Shown in pieces: positions 35,752 to 46,723 of a stretch of DNA of 64,000 nucleotides; position 1 is the first letter of the stretch, and each line of letters begins with the position of its first letter. Under the pieces are notes generated by a model that saw only the letters and a program-made list of their open reading frames with translations, searched no databases and was not told the DNA's origin. Location: positions 103,253-167,252 of the forward strand of contig NW_022985182.1 in assembly GCF_010093535.1 (NCBI RefSeq). Reading direction: 5' to 3'. The stretch comes from Lindgomyces ingoldianus (Eukaryota > Ascomycota > Dothideomycetes > Pleosporales > Lindgomycetaceae). The position numbers and the translations under genes are program-made.

Positions 35752-37020
35752 ATGCCTCTGAAAATTCTTATCAACGGCGCTGGCATCGCCGGCACAGCCC
35801 TCGCCAACTTCCTCGTGCGGTCCAAACAAGGTCACGACATCACTATAGTCGAGAGAGCATCCAAGTTCCGTACCGGCGGAACCCAGCTTGATTTGAAGTC
35901 ATATGGTGCCCCGCTGATGAAGAGGCTGGGACTGATCGATGCGGTCCGAGCAAGGAGCATACACGAGACAGCTTTCACTCTGGTTGATACGAAAGGCAGA
36001 GAGTGGGCGAGGTTCAGCGTCAACGAAGCCGGTAAAGGATACAAAGGAGTGACGAGCGAATATGAGATCATGAGGGCGGACCTTGTAGCGGTGCTATATG
36101 AAGGGAGCAAAGCGATCGCTACAAAAACCTTCGGAAAAGAGTCGCAGAGGCTACGGTACCTTTTCGGAAAGCATGCGATTGAGCTTACGCAGCTTGACTC
36201 CAGGGTCAACGTCGTATTCTCAGATGGCTCTTCAGACGAGTACGATCTTGTTGTCGGTGCGGATGGCCAGAACTCCCTGACCCGGCGTATCCTATGGGAG
36301 CCCAAGAAGGACTGCGATTCCACGCTCAGGTATACAGGCTACTCGGTTGCATACTTCCACATGCCAAAATCAGAGGAAGAGCTCAGCAGTACCTTGTTCA
36401 AAAACTGTCTTCTACCAGGGCTCAAGGGGCTGTCGCTTCGCTGCGCGCACAAGGATTTTACACAAGCCATGCTCACGGTATCCACTACAGAGGAGTTAAA
36501 GGAGATGTCTAAACAGCCGGTTGAGAAACAGAAAGACCTATGGGAAACATTATATAAGGATTTCGGGTGGGAAAGCAAACGAGTACTTGCCGAGATGCGG
36601 ACTACTGATGACTTCTACACGACCTCGGTTGCTCAGGTCAAAGTGGACACATGGTCCAAAGGGCGAGTTGTTCTTCTGGGCGATGCCGGATACTGCCCGA
36701 GTGTTTTAACTGGGCTTGGAACGACGGCATCACTCGTCGGAGCATACGTGCTTGCGGGCGAACTCGCGAGACATGGAGACAACGTCGGCACAGCGCTACA
36801 ATCTTACGAAACGGTGCTACGACCTTACATGGAAAAAGTTCAGCAACTTCCTCCCATGAATCTCGCTCTCTTTCGTTCCAAGCTCGGGTTAAATATATCT
36901 TACTTTGCTCTTGCAATTCTGTCAAAGCTTAAGATAGATAGCCTAGTCGGTGCGCTGATGAAGGATGAGAAGGAAACCTGGCAGCTCCCAGAGTATCCGG
37001 AGCTGGAATTAGAGGAATAA
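35752..37020 (+). CDS. FAD-dependent class A monooxygenase (PHBH fold)
   Basis: 422 residues, no intron. It would use FAD and NAD(P)H to hydroxylate or epoxidise a small, probably aromatic or polyketide-like, substrate. An amino-terminal Rossmann motif GAGIAG (9-14) is followed by the ribose-binding acid in VER (residue 34). Arg108 lies in the MRADL segment, the DG motif in VVGADG (167-172), and the second FAD/ribose motif in LLGDAG...P (309-316), all in the usual order and spacing of the FAD_binding_3 family. It is closest in style to the TetX/salicylate-hydroxylase-like fungal enzymes. No signal peptide; probably cytosolic. The hydrophobic C-terminus (about 368-400) may associate with a membrane. 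The start is the first ATG, 100 bp after a TATA-like box, and the frame is intact without RIP. The substrate cannot be read from sequence. The co-oriented Zn2Cys6 gene suggests dedicated regulation. Confidence 0.92.
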   Translation: MPLKILINGAGIAGTALANFLVRSKQGHDITIVERASKFRTGGTQLDLKSYGAPLMKRLGLIDAVRARSIHETAFTLVDTKGREWARFSVNEAGKGYKGVTSEYEIMRADLVAVLYEGSKAIATKTFGKESQRLRYLFGKHAIELTQLDSRVNVVFSDGSSDEYDLVVGADGQNSLTRRILWEPKKDCDSTLRYTGYSVAYFHMPKSEEELSSTLFKNCLLPGLKGLSLRCAHKDFTQAMLTVSTTEELKEMSKQPVEKQKDLWETLYKDFGWESKRVLAEMRTTDDFYTTSVAQVKVDTWSKGRVVLLGDAGYCPSVLTGLGTTASLVGAYVLAGELARHGDNVGTALQSYETVLRPYMEKVQQLPPMNLALFRSKLGLNISYFALAILSKLKIDSLVGALMKDEKETWQLPEYPELELEE

Positions 37021-37373
37021 CTTATGCATTGCATTTACCGTCGATATTCAGCTTTGGTGGCGGATACTTGCCCCAATGTATTTGTACCAGTTTTCATCTT
37101 GTCTGAAATGTATAACATCTCATCACTCCATCTAAACCAGCGTGGGCCTTGCTTCGTCTTCTTCATGGACCCATTTAATAATAGATATGTGAAACATCAC
37201 ACCTGTACGGGTTAAAGGACATAAAGAACTTAATACGGAGAGACGATGGGACCGGTACTGTCTCGGAGTCGAGTTGTCTCAATGTAGCCAGCACCAGATT
37301 TGGCCATCCATTTGTACCAGCACAGGATCTAGCTAGTACAAAATGGACAGCCACTTCTGAAGGAAGCTAGCTT
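37021..37373. other. intergenic, no gene seen
   Basis: Ordinary composition. Two inverted copies of a tccatttgtacca/tagtacaaaatgga motif surround 37310-37345, a possible small hairpin or footprint. The direct repeat agctagctt occurs twice near 37370-37392, next to the premature end of the CHAT fragment. Confidence 0.4.
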
Positions 37374-38072
37374 CTAGAACCAAGCTAGCTCGATTAGTTC
37401 GGCCTTGGAAGGGCATTTTAATACCCTTTGGACAGATTTGATATTTTGGTGGACGTTAAGATCGTCGCAGCCAGCCGTTTTAGGCATTGCCACTATGAGA
37501 AGATGGCATTGGTCCTTGTCTGGTAGTATGGTACGGTTGCGTTGTGACTCTTGGAGTAGACGAAAGGAAGGAATATATGAAGAAACCATGAAATCCATTG
37601 CACACTGCCGTATGGCTTTTCCAGGAAACAGGTCATTATCGGGAATGCTGGAATACCTCGCCGCGTGAGTAGGTAGAAGACCTATGAGGTCGGACGTAAT
37701 CCACCAGATCTGAGAATCCGGGACGGCCGCCGGTTTGCGGAGCAAACCCAATTTGTCCAGCGCTGGCCGAACTGCTGTACTCCAGAGATCGCCAAGAACT
37801 CTGCTCAACTCTTTGCTACGGCGCTTGAGCATTTGAGCAGTTCCTTCCGTGACGGAACTTGGCCTGCTCACGGGACGTACGTAATCGCGCAGCTTGGACT
37901 CAATTAACCCCCCTAGATCCTGCATTCTAATGCCATCTTGCGTGACGGCGATCATGAAGCTCCCAGCTCTATTGGTGATGAAACAAACAATCGGTCCTTC
38001 TTTAGAAAGAGCTGTTAGATCGTGTTCCGTTAGCGGTTGTTGGAAGTTCTCAAGTCCCGGAAGTTGACGTAT
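37374..38072 (-). pseudogene. CHAT-domain protein gene, main fragment, cut by Copia-A copy 3
   Basis: Read on the minus strand from the insertion point. It starts IRQLPGLENFQQPLTEHDL, then GPIVCFITN, LPTHAARY (the GLLPTHAA segment typical just after the core), and CHLLIVAMPKT...DLNVHQ. This is the order seen in fungal TPR/CHAT proteins, whose CHAT domain is a caspase-like peptidase fold. The fragment ends at TAG (37374-37376) right after AELIELAWF, before the HFACHG catalytic His segment and the later Cys region, so the domain is incomplete. The codons upstream lie on the other side of the transposon (43502-43669) and rejoin in frame when one cgtat copy is ignored. Apparent extra codons into the LTR (to 38177) are not part of the gene. 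Related fungal genes are often in NLR-like or heterokaryon-incompatibility contexts, but no partner is seen here. Confidence 0.75.
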
Positions 38073-38395
38073 TGTCAGATTGAAGCACTGTTTCTGGGCT
38101 TCCTGAGATGAATGATGGGTTTGGATATGATGTATGGGATGATTAATTAATTGTCTTAATTGTGTTTTATTTATCAATCCTTTTTCTGCTCTACTTGTGT
38201 TGCTCAGCTTTTTGTTTTGCCGATCCGAGTCCCTCGCGCACTTGCCCTATGCGCGACTAGCTTGCAAAATGCTGCAATTTTCTGCAATTTGCTGCAAACT
38301 ACAGCAACATACTATTCAAGCTTATTGCTCGTACTATGTAGCAGCTTTTGTCAAGCGTTCCTCCTGTCTTGACAGTAGGTGCGCAAATCTGACAC
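38073..38395 (-). repeat. Copia-A copy 3, 3' LTR
   Basis: 323 bp, tgtcag to ctgaca on the plus strand, nearly free of RIP changes. Confidence 0.94.
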
Positions 38396-38443
38396 ACCCC
38401 CTCAGCTTGGACATGCTTTAAGCTGGTTCCTGATTGCGCAACC

Positions 38444-41400
38444 TTAGTATGCTTCCAGGGCTTCCATTCTTGCTTTAATCTCTTCCATATCCGCTTCCTG
38501 ACTAACTATCCTCTCCCTAACGTCAACTAGCTGAATTTGCTAAAGAAAGCTTAGCTATTTGCTAACTAAAAGCGCTTTAGTAAGTCTGTCTGCAAGCATC
38601 TTGCTAGAGGGGACATAGACAACCTTAATTATTTGTTAAGAGACTTCCTGTTAGAGCTAGTAGTTATAGATGTTAACATGTTAGAGCTTAGTTTAAAGTT
38701 AAGATATCTCTGTATTTACTAGTTAAATTATCTGCTTGTTGTTACACTAGATTATAATAGTTAAATTAAGCAGCTTAACCTGCAGTTTGTTAAAAAGCAT
38801 TCTTGTAAACATAGCTTCTTTAGTAACTTAGAACAGTGCAAGTAATTCTGCTTTTGTTATTAACATTATAACTGTATTTTATTTATTTACTTACTATGCA
38901 ATCTATTTACTAAATAGTTAAATAATGTAGCTCTAAAAGCTTTTTTTATCTAGTGTATTATCTATAAATAATGCATTGCTTGCTACTATAAGGTAGTCTT
39001 CTCCTTCTAATTAGAGTGCGTACGTCTGTGTTGCATGTAGGTACAGGATGACTTAATTAGCTGCATCCTAATAGTTAGATGCGGGATTTGTGAGAAACTG
39101 TGCAAGGCGTAATGTAGTAAAGGCAATGTCTAGTCTTATAGTAACTACTATAAAGAGCAGAGATCTAATCTTCTACTAATATTAATTTACTTCTAATAAG
39201 GTTGCAAAACTAGATTGCAGCATAAGTTTAATCCTACTTATAGGTGTAGCATGCTGCAGGTTCTTTCTATTAGCTAGCCTAGCTATCTTGTTAATATATA
39301 ATACTTATAATAGCTAAATTAATTATTGCTGTTAATCTCTAATAATTTTAACTCCTAGAAACTATTGTAGGTCCTTGCCTTCTGTTAGGGTATACTTCTC
39401 TTATAACTAGTCTACTACACGCTGTGCATCTACTTTAGAGCCTTTTCTGTACGCAATAATAAGGTTGTCTATGTAGAAGAAGATAAATATTCTAGCTTTA
39501 GTTATATAGTAAAGTTTATATAAAGCAGCTAAAAACCTAAGGCCTTTAAAAGTTATTATAAAATAGTGTTACTAAAGTAAAGAAGAAATTTATAAGCTAT
39601 ATAGTGCTTTTTAAAGCTTTAGTATTGTACCTAGTTTCTAATAGCCTCTTAGCATCTGCATGTAGGTATTGCAGTTAATTGCTGCATGTATAAACACGTT
39701 AGTTACATTGTATTATTTAAGCTTTAGGTTAAAGCGTGCAGATATTACTATTAGCATTTAAAATAAGCATTTTGCTAGAGTAGCAGCGTAAGTATCTTAT
39801 GTAGTAATGTTTCTTTATTAATTGCTGTAGACTACTAGTTGCGCTTTACATTTTTGTAATTTATAGTGCTTATTAAGCTTGTAGGTGTACACCTACATAC
39901 AATCTAGAATCTGCTGTCTAGCTGCCTTAATTAGCTTTATCTAGACCTCTGTTTAGAATTTTATTGTCTAATAACTGTCTAGGTGTGTTCTTTCTGCTGC
40001 CTTAAACATTTTATGTAAAGAGTGCTCCTCTAGTTGCTTTTAGGTTAATAGTAAAAGTAGTAGCTAGCTTTTATAAGGTGTCTTTCTTTTAAATAGTATT
40101 TTTATTAATGCTGCTTTATCTAGCGTCTTGCTGCTATGCTTTCCTACACTTTTAAATTTTATGCTAGCTATAAAGGCTGCAGCCTATAGTATAGTCTTTA
40201 ACAACTCTATTTAGCTTAGCTTTAGTGCTGCTCTAGCTATTAACTGCATAAGCAATGCTGCAGGTGGCAGAGTATTTAAAGAAGATAAATAGTTATCTCT
40301 AATCTTTCTTTCTTAATAGTAGCCTAGTAGGTCTACTTTATTAAAATTTAATGTATTATCTATAGTGTTGTCTTTATAGAATAACTCTGTCTCTAGCTAA
40401 TAACTAGGTGTTAGAAGCTTAATTATTCTAATGTATATAGTAATTTTCTTTACTATGTTATGTATAAGGTTATTTATTAGGTCTTTAGGCTTACTACTAA
40501 AGATTAAGTGTTTGTTAAAAATAACATTATGTGTACAGATTACTTTTACTAGCAGTAGTATCTATACATAGTAGATGTTTAATAATTAGTACCTAACTAG
40601 ATATCTAATCCACGCCTTTAGGTCTAGCCTCTGTAGCTTAGACTTATTCTAATGTGTGTTATTAGTTATTATAAATGCTTTATAGCTATAGGCTTTTAGA
40701 TGTGTAAGGCTTAGCTTTTAAATTAATATAATAACTTTATTATTTAAAGCTGCTTATGTAAAGAAGATCTTGTATAGTGTCTTCTAGTTATTAGCATAGT
40801 TTAGCGTCTAATTATATAGGTATACGCCTGCTCTAGTAATGTATAGCTATATGTTCTATAGTAGGTTAGCATTTAGTTGCATAGCCTATAACTTCTTCTT
40901 ATTTACACTCTCTAAGCGTTTAGCTCCTCTGTTCTAGGCTTATGTATCTAGTGCTAAAGGCTTAACAGTTATTCTATGTAATGCTAGCTAGCGTTCTACC
41001 TCTAGTTTTACTATTATAATCTTATTATTAGCTTTAATAACTTTTACAGTAATGTTATAATAGTTCTTTAGAAAGAGGATAAAGATTATAAAAGCTTTAA
41101 TAATTAATTTAGTAGGCTTATTATCTTTAAAGTAAAGGTCTTACTAAAGGCTAAAATACTTATTAGTAATTAGCATTTAACTTTACTCTTTTATAATGCT
41201 CTATACTTTGTATGCATAGAAATTAATTAATAGTCTTTTACTAGGTCTACTGTTGCTAATTTGCAGTGTGTAGCTAATTTATTATTATATCTTAGCTCTA
41301 CTACATAAGTTATATTAGACTGTTGTAATTCCTTTAATTTGCACCCCCTTAGCTTACTGTATAAGGTGTTAAAGTGTAGCTAGTCTAGGGTGTCCTAGAC

Positions 41401-43147
41401 GCTTATGCTATAGCTTTGCTAATGCCTTTTATAGACTATGTTTAGTTTTTATGTTAATTATGTGTGTATAATATAAGCCCTTTTATAGTAGATAGTACTC
41501 TAACACCTATTAGCTATAGATCTCTATAAGATCTCTAATTATTATCCTATCTAAGGCCTTTAAAGCAGTTAGCTCTGCTTATATGTCCTACTAGATTCCT
41601 TTCTGTTACAGTAGGCAGAACAAGACTAGGTTGCACAGCAGGTCTAGGCATAGTGCAGTGTTATAAAGTATAAGACTGTATACTTAACTATGTGTTCTAT
41701 GCTTACTTTTTAAGCTTAGTGTAATTAATCTATAGCTTTAAATCTATATATAAGAGTTTCTAGACTAGATAAAGTCTTTTAGTGTTAGTAAATAATAGTT
41801 ATAGATCTAATTAAAATTATTTATAATATAGCATGTTAAGCCTAAGTTAAAGATAAATAATTCTCTTAATAAATATCTATTCTAGTTTAAATTAACTATA
41901 GCTAGCAATGTAGCTGCCTTAACTTTTAATACTTTCTAGCTTTTAAGTTAGTCTTTTTATATCTTTAGTGTAAGTGTATGTAAACTCTTTAGGATTAGTA
42001 TCCTTAAATTATGTCTACGCTGCCTTTTTAGTAGGCCTTAAAATTCTAAGTTGTGCTTATACTTTAATGCTATAAGCTCTTTAACTCTCTTATTTAGCAT
42101 CTACTAGTCTAGTGCTCTGTCTAGATAGACATAAAAGCAGTCCTTTAGTGCATAGATATGTCTACATGTAGAATATTTAGTGCCTTTTATTTTAGTAAGT
42201 TTCTAGCTTAAAAATAACTTCTTATTATCTTTTTAATAATGTTAATATTAAGGTCTACTTTATTTTCTTAATGTTGCAACTTCTGCACTACAGGCGTCTT
42301 TATTTGTGCCCTAGGTAGTCTTTCTACTTTTAGTAAGGTATAATAAGTTATCTGTTATAAAAGTAGCTTTATGCTTTTTTATATATATTAGATAATTTAA
42401 CATTATATGTTTTTAAAAGCGCTTTATTATTTCTTTTTAATTTATATCTAGTGTGAACTGTCTGCTTTTCTAAAAAGTTATAGACTAATAAGGGGCAACT
42501 TTATTTATAGTAGTTAAAAAGTTCTTTGCTACAGCATTAAACTGCGTTGTTTCTAGAACATTTTGTGTCTCCACTTCTGTAGCAGCGTAGTTATACTCTG
42601 CTAGCTACAGGTTCTATATGCTTGCGTTTCTTAGCAGCTTTAGAGATGCATTATATTAGTTGCACACACATTCTTATTTAAATTAGTTATTAACGCCTAC
42701 TGTAGCTTTAAGGTTTGTAATTTACTGTCTAAGTAGTTAATCTAGGGAACAGTATATATGCTGTAAATGCGGGCTAACTGTTAACTAGATAAAGACAATA
42801 ATCTGTTAGAAGCTTAATTACTCTCTTTTATAATTATGTCTATTACTTTTATACTTGTTAGCCTTAATCTTATAGTATTTAATAGCTTTTTTAAAGGCTC
42901 TAACACTGCTTATTAATAGCTTGTTTAGGTGCGTAGGCGTTTTAACATTAGAGGCTGGTAAAAACTTAGCTATTAGCAGCATCTCTAGAGCTCTTAGTTT
43001 AGAGATCATTTGGATGGTCAACTTAGGATCCACTTGCGGCCAGATGCTGTGCGCTACACATCTCAATTGCAGCTGCATCATCCAGGCTCTGTAGTCGGTG
43101 TGGTCTCGAAGGACGACTGTCGCGTCTCAAGGAGGCTAGGTGGCCAT
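38444..43147 (-). pseudogene. Copia-A copy 3 Gag-Pol, RIP-inactivated
   Basis: The Gag ATG lies at 43145-43147 on the minus strand, but the frame has stops within the first codons (Gln4 and Arg7 codons changed), so only the stretch 42818-43081 is open. The downstream integrase, RT and RNase H regions mirror copy 2, with stops at former Gln codons. It ends at TAA (38444-38446). Confidence 0.85.
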
Positions 43148-43179
43148 TTTGTATTAATAGAGGCACTAAGACTCTTAAT

Positions 43180-43501
43180 TATTAGATTAAAGCACTGTTT
43201 CTAGGCTTCCTAAGATAAATAATAGGTTTAGATATAATGTATAGGATAATTAATTAATTATCTTAATTATGTTTTATTTATTAATCCTTTTTCTGCTCTA
43301 CTTGTGTTGCTCAGCTTTTTGTTTTGCTGATCTGAGTCCCTCGCGCACTTGCCCTATGCGCGACCAGCTTGCAAAATGCTGCAATTTTCTGCAATTTGCT
43401 GCAAACTACAGCAACATACTGTTCAAGCTTATTGCTCGTACTATGTAGCAGCTTTCGTCAAGCGTTCCTCCTGTCTTGACAGTAGGTGCGCAAATCTGAC
43501 A
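43180..43501 (-). repeat. Copia-A copy 3, 5' LTR
   Basis: 322 bp. The inner ~100 bases are RIP-mutated while the outer part is not, the same pattern as in copy 2 and in the Gypsy 5' LTR. Confidence 0.93.
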
Positions 43502-43669
43502 CGTATCTTTGCATTTATTAGCTCGAGAGTGCTCATGTTCTTTACCATTTGAGACATAGAGAATATCGCTGGTTTCTTGAGGTTTTGCGTGCGAAAAAGG
43601 TCTATCTTAGCCTGTATAGGCTCAGCAGTTGCGGTATTAAATGCCAGGTTTTTTCTCGTCGGGCTCTAG
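43502..43669 (-). pseudogene. CHAT-domain protein gene, upstream fragment beyond the transposon
   Basis: On the minus strand an open frame of ~56 codons (DEKNLAFNTATAEP...KIDLFRTQNLKKPAIF...STLELINAK) ends exactly at the cgtat duplication and is in phase with the fragment at 38072. This fits the region just before the CHAT domain. A TGA lies upstream at 43670-43672. A tagag|ccc sequence right there could be an intron acceptor. No further exon is recognisable to the right. Confidence 0.6.
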
Positions 43670-43833
43670 TCACGTGTTCTTATTTAACCCCATGGCAAGT
43701 AATATAAACACGTGATTGAGAGCCATTTCTAGGCTGCATAGGCTTAATTCAAGTGACGTAGCAGAGTTATTCTATTAGACTAGTACTGTACAATACTCTT
43801 TAACACTTGCCTTTAAACAGGATACTACCTAAC

Positions 43834-43985
43834 TGTAAGGACGGAGCTCTGTACCACTACGCCAATACAACCAAAAAGGTGCGAATAATCAACCAACGTT
43901 AATTATTGCGTACAGAATAGTATATATACCCGTCGCACGTAAGCACCATCTCGGTCTTACACGTAAGCGCCATCCAGGCCTTACA
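43834..43985. repeat. mini-LTR or TRIM solo LTR, copy 2 (152 bp)
   Basis: tgtaaggac to ggccttaca, flanked by ctaac (43829-43833 and 43986-43990). It is about 25 bp longer than copy 1 because the end segment cgtaagc[ga]ccatc...cttaca is tandemly duplicated. Confidence 0.8.
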
Positions 43986-43990
43986 CTAAC

Positions 43991-44440
43991 ACACTTTAAG
44001 AAAACTATTATAGTAGCTCTCTAGAAGCTAAAAAAGAATAACTACATACAACTAAAGTTATATAAGCTAATTACACTTCTTAATACTTTAGAAAAGCGGT
44101 TAAAGCTATTGTTACTTACTAGCTATTTGTAACAAGGTAGGCACAGTCAACTACGTGGCCTTCTCTCGCTTATAGAGGTTTAGGCTAGACTAGAGACAAC
44201 CTCTAGTGCTAGTGCTAGCCCTAGCATTATCTATATATATATTATACTATGCGAGAATACTTAGCTTAAGTATTCTCGTGCGTACCTTTTAGTACAGTGG
44301 GGAAAGTCGTATAGTATCGGCTTGGCAGGCGGGGCGCCTACCTCATTACACTAATCTAAACTAGAATCCTATAGAGACTTCTCCTCTCTCTAATTCTAAC
44401 GTACTCTATAAGCAAGTTACTTACTGTTAGGTAATTATTA
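43991..44440. other. AT-rich repeat debris with a perfect hairpin
   Basis: No gene. An 11-bp-arm inverted repeat gagaatactta-gct-taagtattctc lies near 44253-44277. taacgtactctataagcaag near 44397 is another pogo-like left-end relic of the 7619 family. 44281-44345 is less mutated (gtcgtatagtatcggcttgg) but unrecognised. Confidence 0.45.
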
Positions 44441-44569
44441 TGTAAGGACAGAGCTCTGTACTACTGCGCTAATACAACTAAAAAGGTGCGAATTATTAAC
44501 TAACAGTTAATTGTTGCGTACAGAATAGTATATATAACCGTCGCACGTAAGCGCCATCTCGGCCTTACA
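44441..44569. repeat. mini-LTR or TRIM solo LTR, copy 3 (129 bp)
   Basis: tgtaaggac to ggccttaca with the same internal TATA-like core and gtcgcacgtaagcgcc block as copies 1 and 2. The flanks (tatta, atacc) do not match, so no target duplication is visible. Confidence 0.7.
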
Positions 44570-44940
44570 ATACCTTGTTATACGTTAGAGAAGTATCACC
44601 TCTCCTCTCTCTCTCTCTCTATCTCTGCCTTTCCTTTAGACCCTCTGTCACTGAAAACAGGCTACCGGCAATGGACAGACTTAGGTGAGATATCCATAAC
44701 ACTTTTATGTAGACTAAATTATATAGATGTAAAGATGGGATGGTGGATAGCACGGATAGCACTGAGAGCAAGGTTTCTGAGAAAGATAGGAGTGTATTGT
44801 AAGAGAGACGAATCGCTGCCAAGCCTCGCTTGTCAGGATTCATGCTTATATACGAAGCACAGGTCATGTGACCTCCAAACAGGTCAGGGGAGGCCATACT
44901 GGCCCGTTCTGGGACATCCGGCCTTACAATAGACAGAGCT
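44570..44940. other. RIP-free segment with a CT microsatellite and a possible fourth mini-LTR end
   Basis: 44601-44626 is a (CT)n run. 44798-44928 begins tgtaagag and ends ggccttaca, with a tatatacgaagcac core, resembling the mini-LTR at its tips and end only. A purine-rich agaaagataggag precedes it. It could be the distant partner LTR of copy 3 with a ~230-bp internal region, but the two are dissimilar in the middle. Open frames on both strands here are not convincing genes. Confidence 0.35.
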
Positions 44941-45511
44941 ATTAAGCTTTTTATATGCTTCTACAACTAGATAGTAGGTTTAAATTAATTACTGTTATTA
45001 ACTTTCTATAATCTACTAAATATTTAGAACTAGACCTAGTTTATATGCATCTCTAGAGCTTTAAGTTGTTGTGCTGCTGCACAGCAATTTCCGTGCGTCA
45101 GGGCAGACTGTGCGTCGGCTGATGAAATTTAGTAACGAAGCGAGAATGCCAAGATATTTCACTGATTGCCTGGCCCAGGCGTAATGCGTGCGTACAGTTC
45201 GTTCATACACGCTAAAAACTTGCTTAAGCAGCCAAGTGTTAGAAATTAAAAGTAGAAAGTGTTGTGTTAGCTTTTAACTTTTTTGTATCTAGCTTAACTT
45301 TTTTATGTCTAGCTTAACTTTTATATATGCAAGGTTATCTTTTAGCTACAAAGCTAGTATGTAAAAGGTAATAGCCCTGCAACAGAAGCAGGGGACGCAA
45401 ATAGCAGTGTAGGTACATTTTAATTATAAATTAGAAGCATATCTAGCGCATTCTAGGATATAATTGCAATAAGCCTTTTTATATCTAGAAACTTAATAAT
45501 TTGTATCTTTA
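44941..45511. other. no gene; mixed AT-rich and unmutated sequence
   Basis: 45075-45225 retains normal composition without a recognisable frame. The rest is RIP-like. Confidence 0.4.
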
Positions 45512-46715
45512 ATGTCTCCTAATACTGTACCTTCTTCTATGCCTTCTTTTACAGAAGTTATCTAGCAATACTACTGCCTAGTTAAGTAAGCTTAAACCCT
45601 AGTTAATAATCTTGCTATTAATACACAGAACCTTATTATTAAGGATAAGGACAAGGCTTTTACTAAAAAGTGTAGCTATTCTTTACTAAAGGTTAAGCCT
45701 ATAGGCCTTAATGTATAAGTAAGTAAGCTCTAAGATACATTTATTATTTATTTAAAATATACTCTAAGTGTATTATAAAAGGAAGATAATGTATAGCTAG
45801 CACTTACTAAAAGCATTAACCCTATTATTGCCTATAAAATAGACAGTAGCTAGATTCTACCTAAATACCCCTATACACATCTAGATAGGTACACTTATAT
45901 ACTTAATTATAATAACTCTACTTAGCAGTAAGCTATATTAATGTTAAAGGTACTTACAGCAGCTAATTCTTTAAAAATACTTTAAAAATTTATTGCTAAT
46001 GTATTATTATTATATTAAGGTTACTAATTTTTATGCTAAGTTATCTTACTGTTCTGCCTAGTCTACTCACCCTACCTTAGGTGTAATGCCCTCTGTGCTA
46101 AATATCAGTGCACAGGATTCTGTGGCTGCGAATACCTACATCTAGACCTATCTAACATGTAATATAAATAGATTTTAGATTTAATGTGGGCTTGTTACGC
46201 AAAGCTCTATATAATTAATAATATATTAAAAATAAATTTAAAAAGGCGTAAATCTATAGTAATTTTCTAGAGGGCACAGACTAGGTTTAACATATATAAA
46301 GCTTATAATTTATAAGTAGAAAGCTGTAAGCTTATAATTAAGTAGCTAAGATTTTTAGTAAGCCTACTTTTAGATACATTCTTATAACGCTCTTATTATA
46401 TTTAGCACAGGTTTCTAATATATCTAAGACCTAAATAGTAGATTAACTTCTTACTTAGCCTACAAGAACTATTGCGCAGCTTTAAAAAAGCATAGTAAGC
46501 ACTTCTATAAGTAGCTTCTGCCTAATACCTTTAATAAGCCTCTTTTAGAAAGGTTAGTGCGTGGTGTTAAAGTACCTTAAGAGGCACCTAAATACTGTAG
46601 TGTTGTTAAGCTAAGCATCTTAAAGCGCTAAATGTGCAGTAAGTCTATTTAAAGAACAGCTATATATCTATTCTAAATTAACTTTTAATGTATCTAGGTA
46701 TTAACCATCCACAAG
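45512..46715 (+). pseudogene. unidentified RIP-degraded gene, 5' part, interrupted by a hAT element
   Basis: From the ATG at 45512 a frame MSPNTVPSSMPSFTEVI continues for ~150 codons with stops only at positions that look like former CAG/CAA (Lys/Leu-rich, PKYPYTHLDRY motif near 45870). It then seems to be interrupted by short introns; a Cys-rich segment (NALCAKYQCTGFCGCEYLHLDL) follows near 46090-46160. The hAT element at 46724 cuts into it, and comparable intron-bearing sequence resumes at 49811. I do not recognise the family. It may itself be a transposon gene, because RIP normally needs a second copy. Confidence 0.4.
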
Positions 46716-46723
46716 GCCAAGGA

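Larger units (their letters stand above)
38073..43501 (-). mobile_element. Copia-A copy 3, minus strand, inserted into the CHAT gene
   Basis: LTRs of 323 bp (38073-38395) and 322 bp (43180-43501) are flanked by the 5-bp duplication cgtat (38068-38072 and 43502-43506). The internal region is collinear with copies 1 and 2 in reverse. The tip at 43180 reads tattag instead of tgtcag, two RIP-type changes. The LTRs are about 18 bp shorter than those of copy 2 because of fewer TTGCAGCA-type units. Confidence 0.96.

Noticed and set aside
44619..44932. Overlapping 92- and 65-codon frames near the CT microsatellite
   Set aside because: No recognisable domain; part of the frame is microsatellite and LTR-like end sequence.
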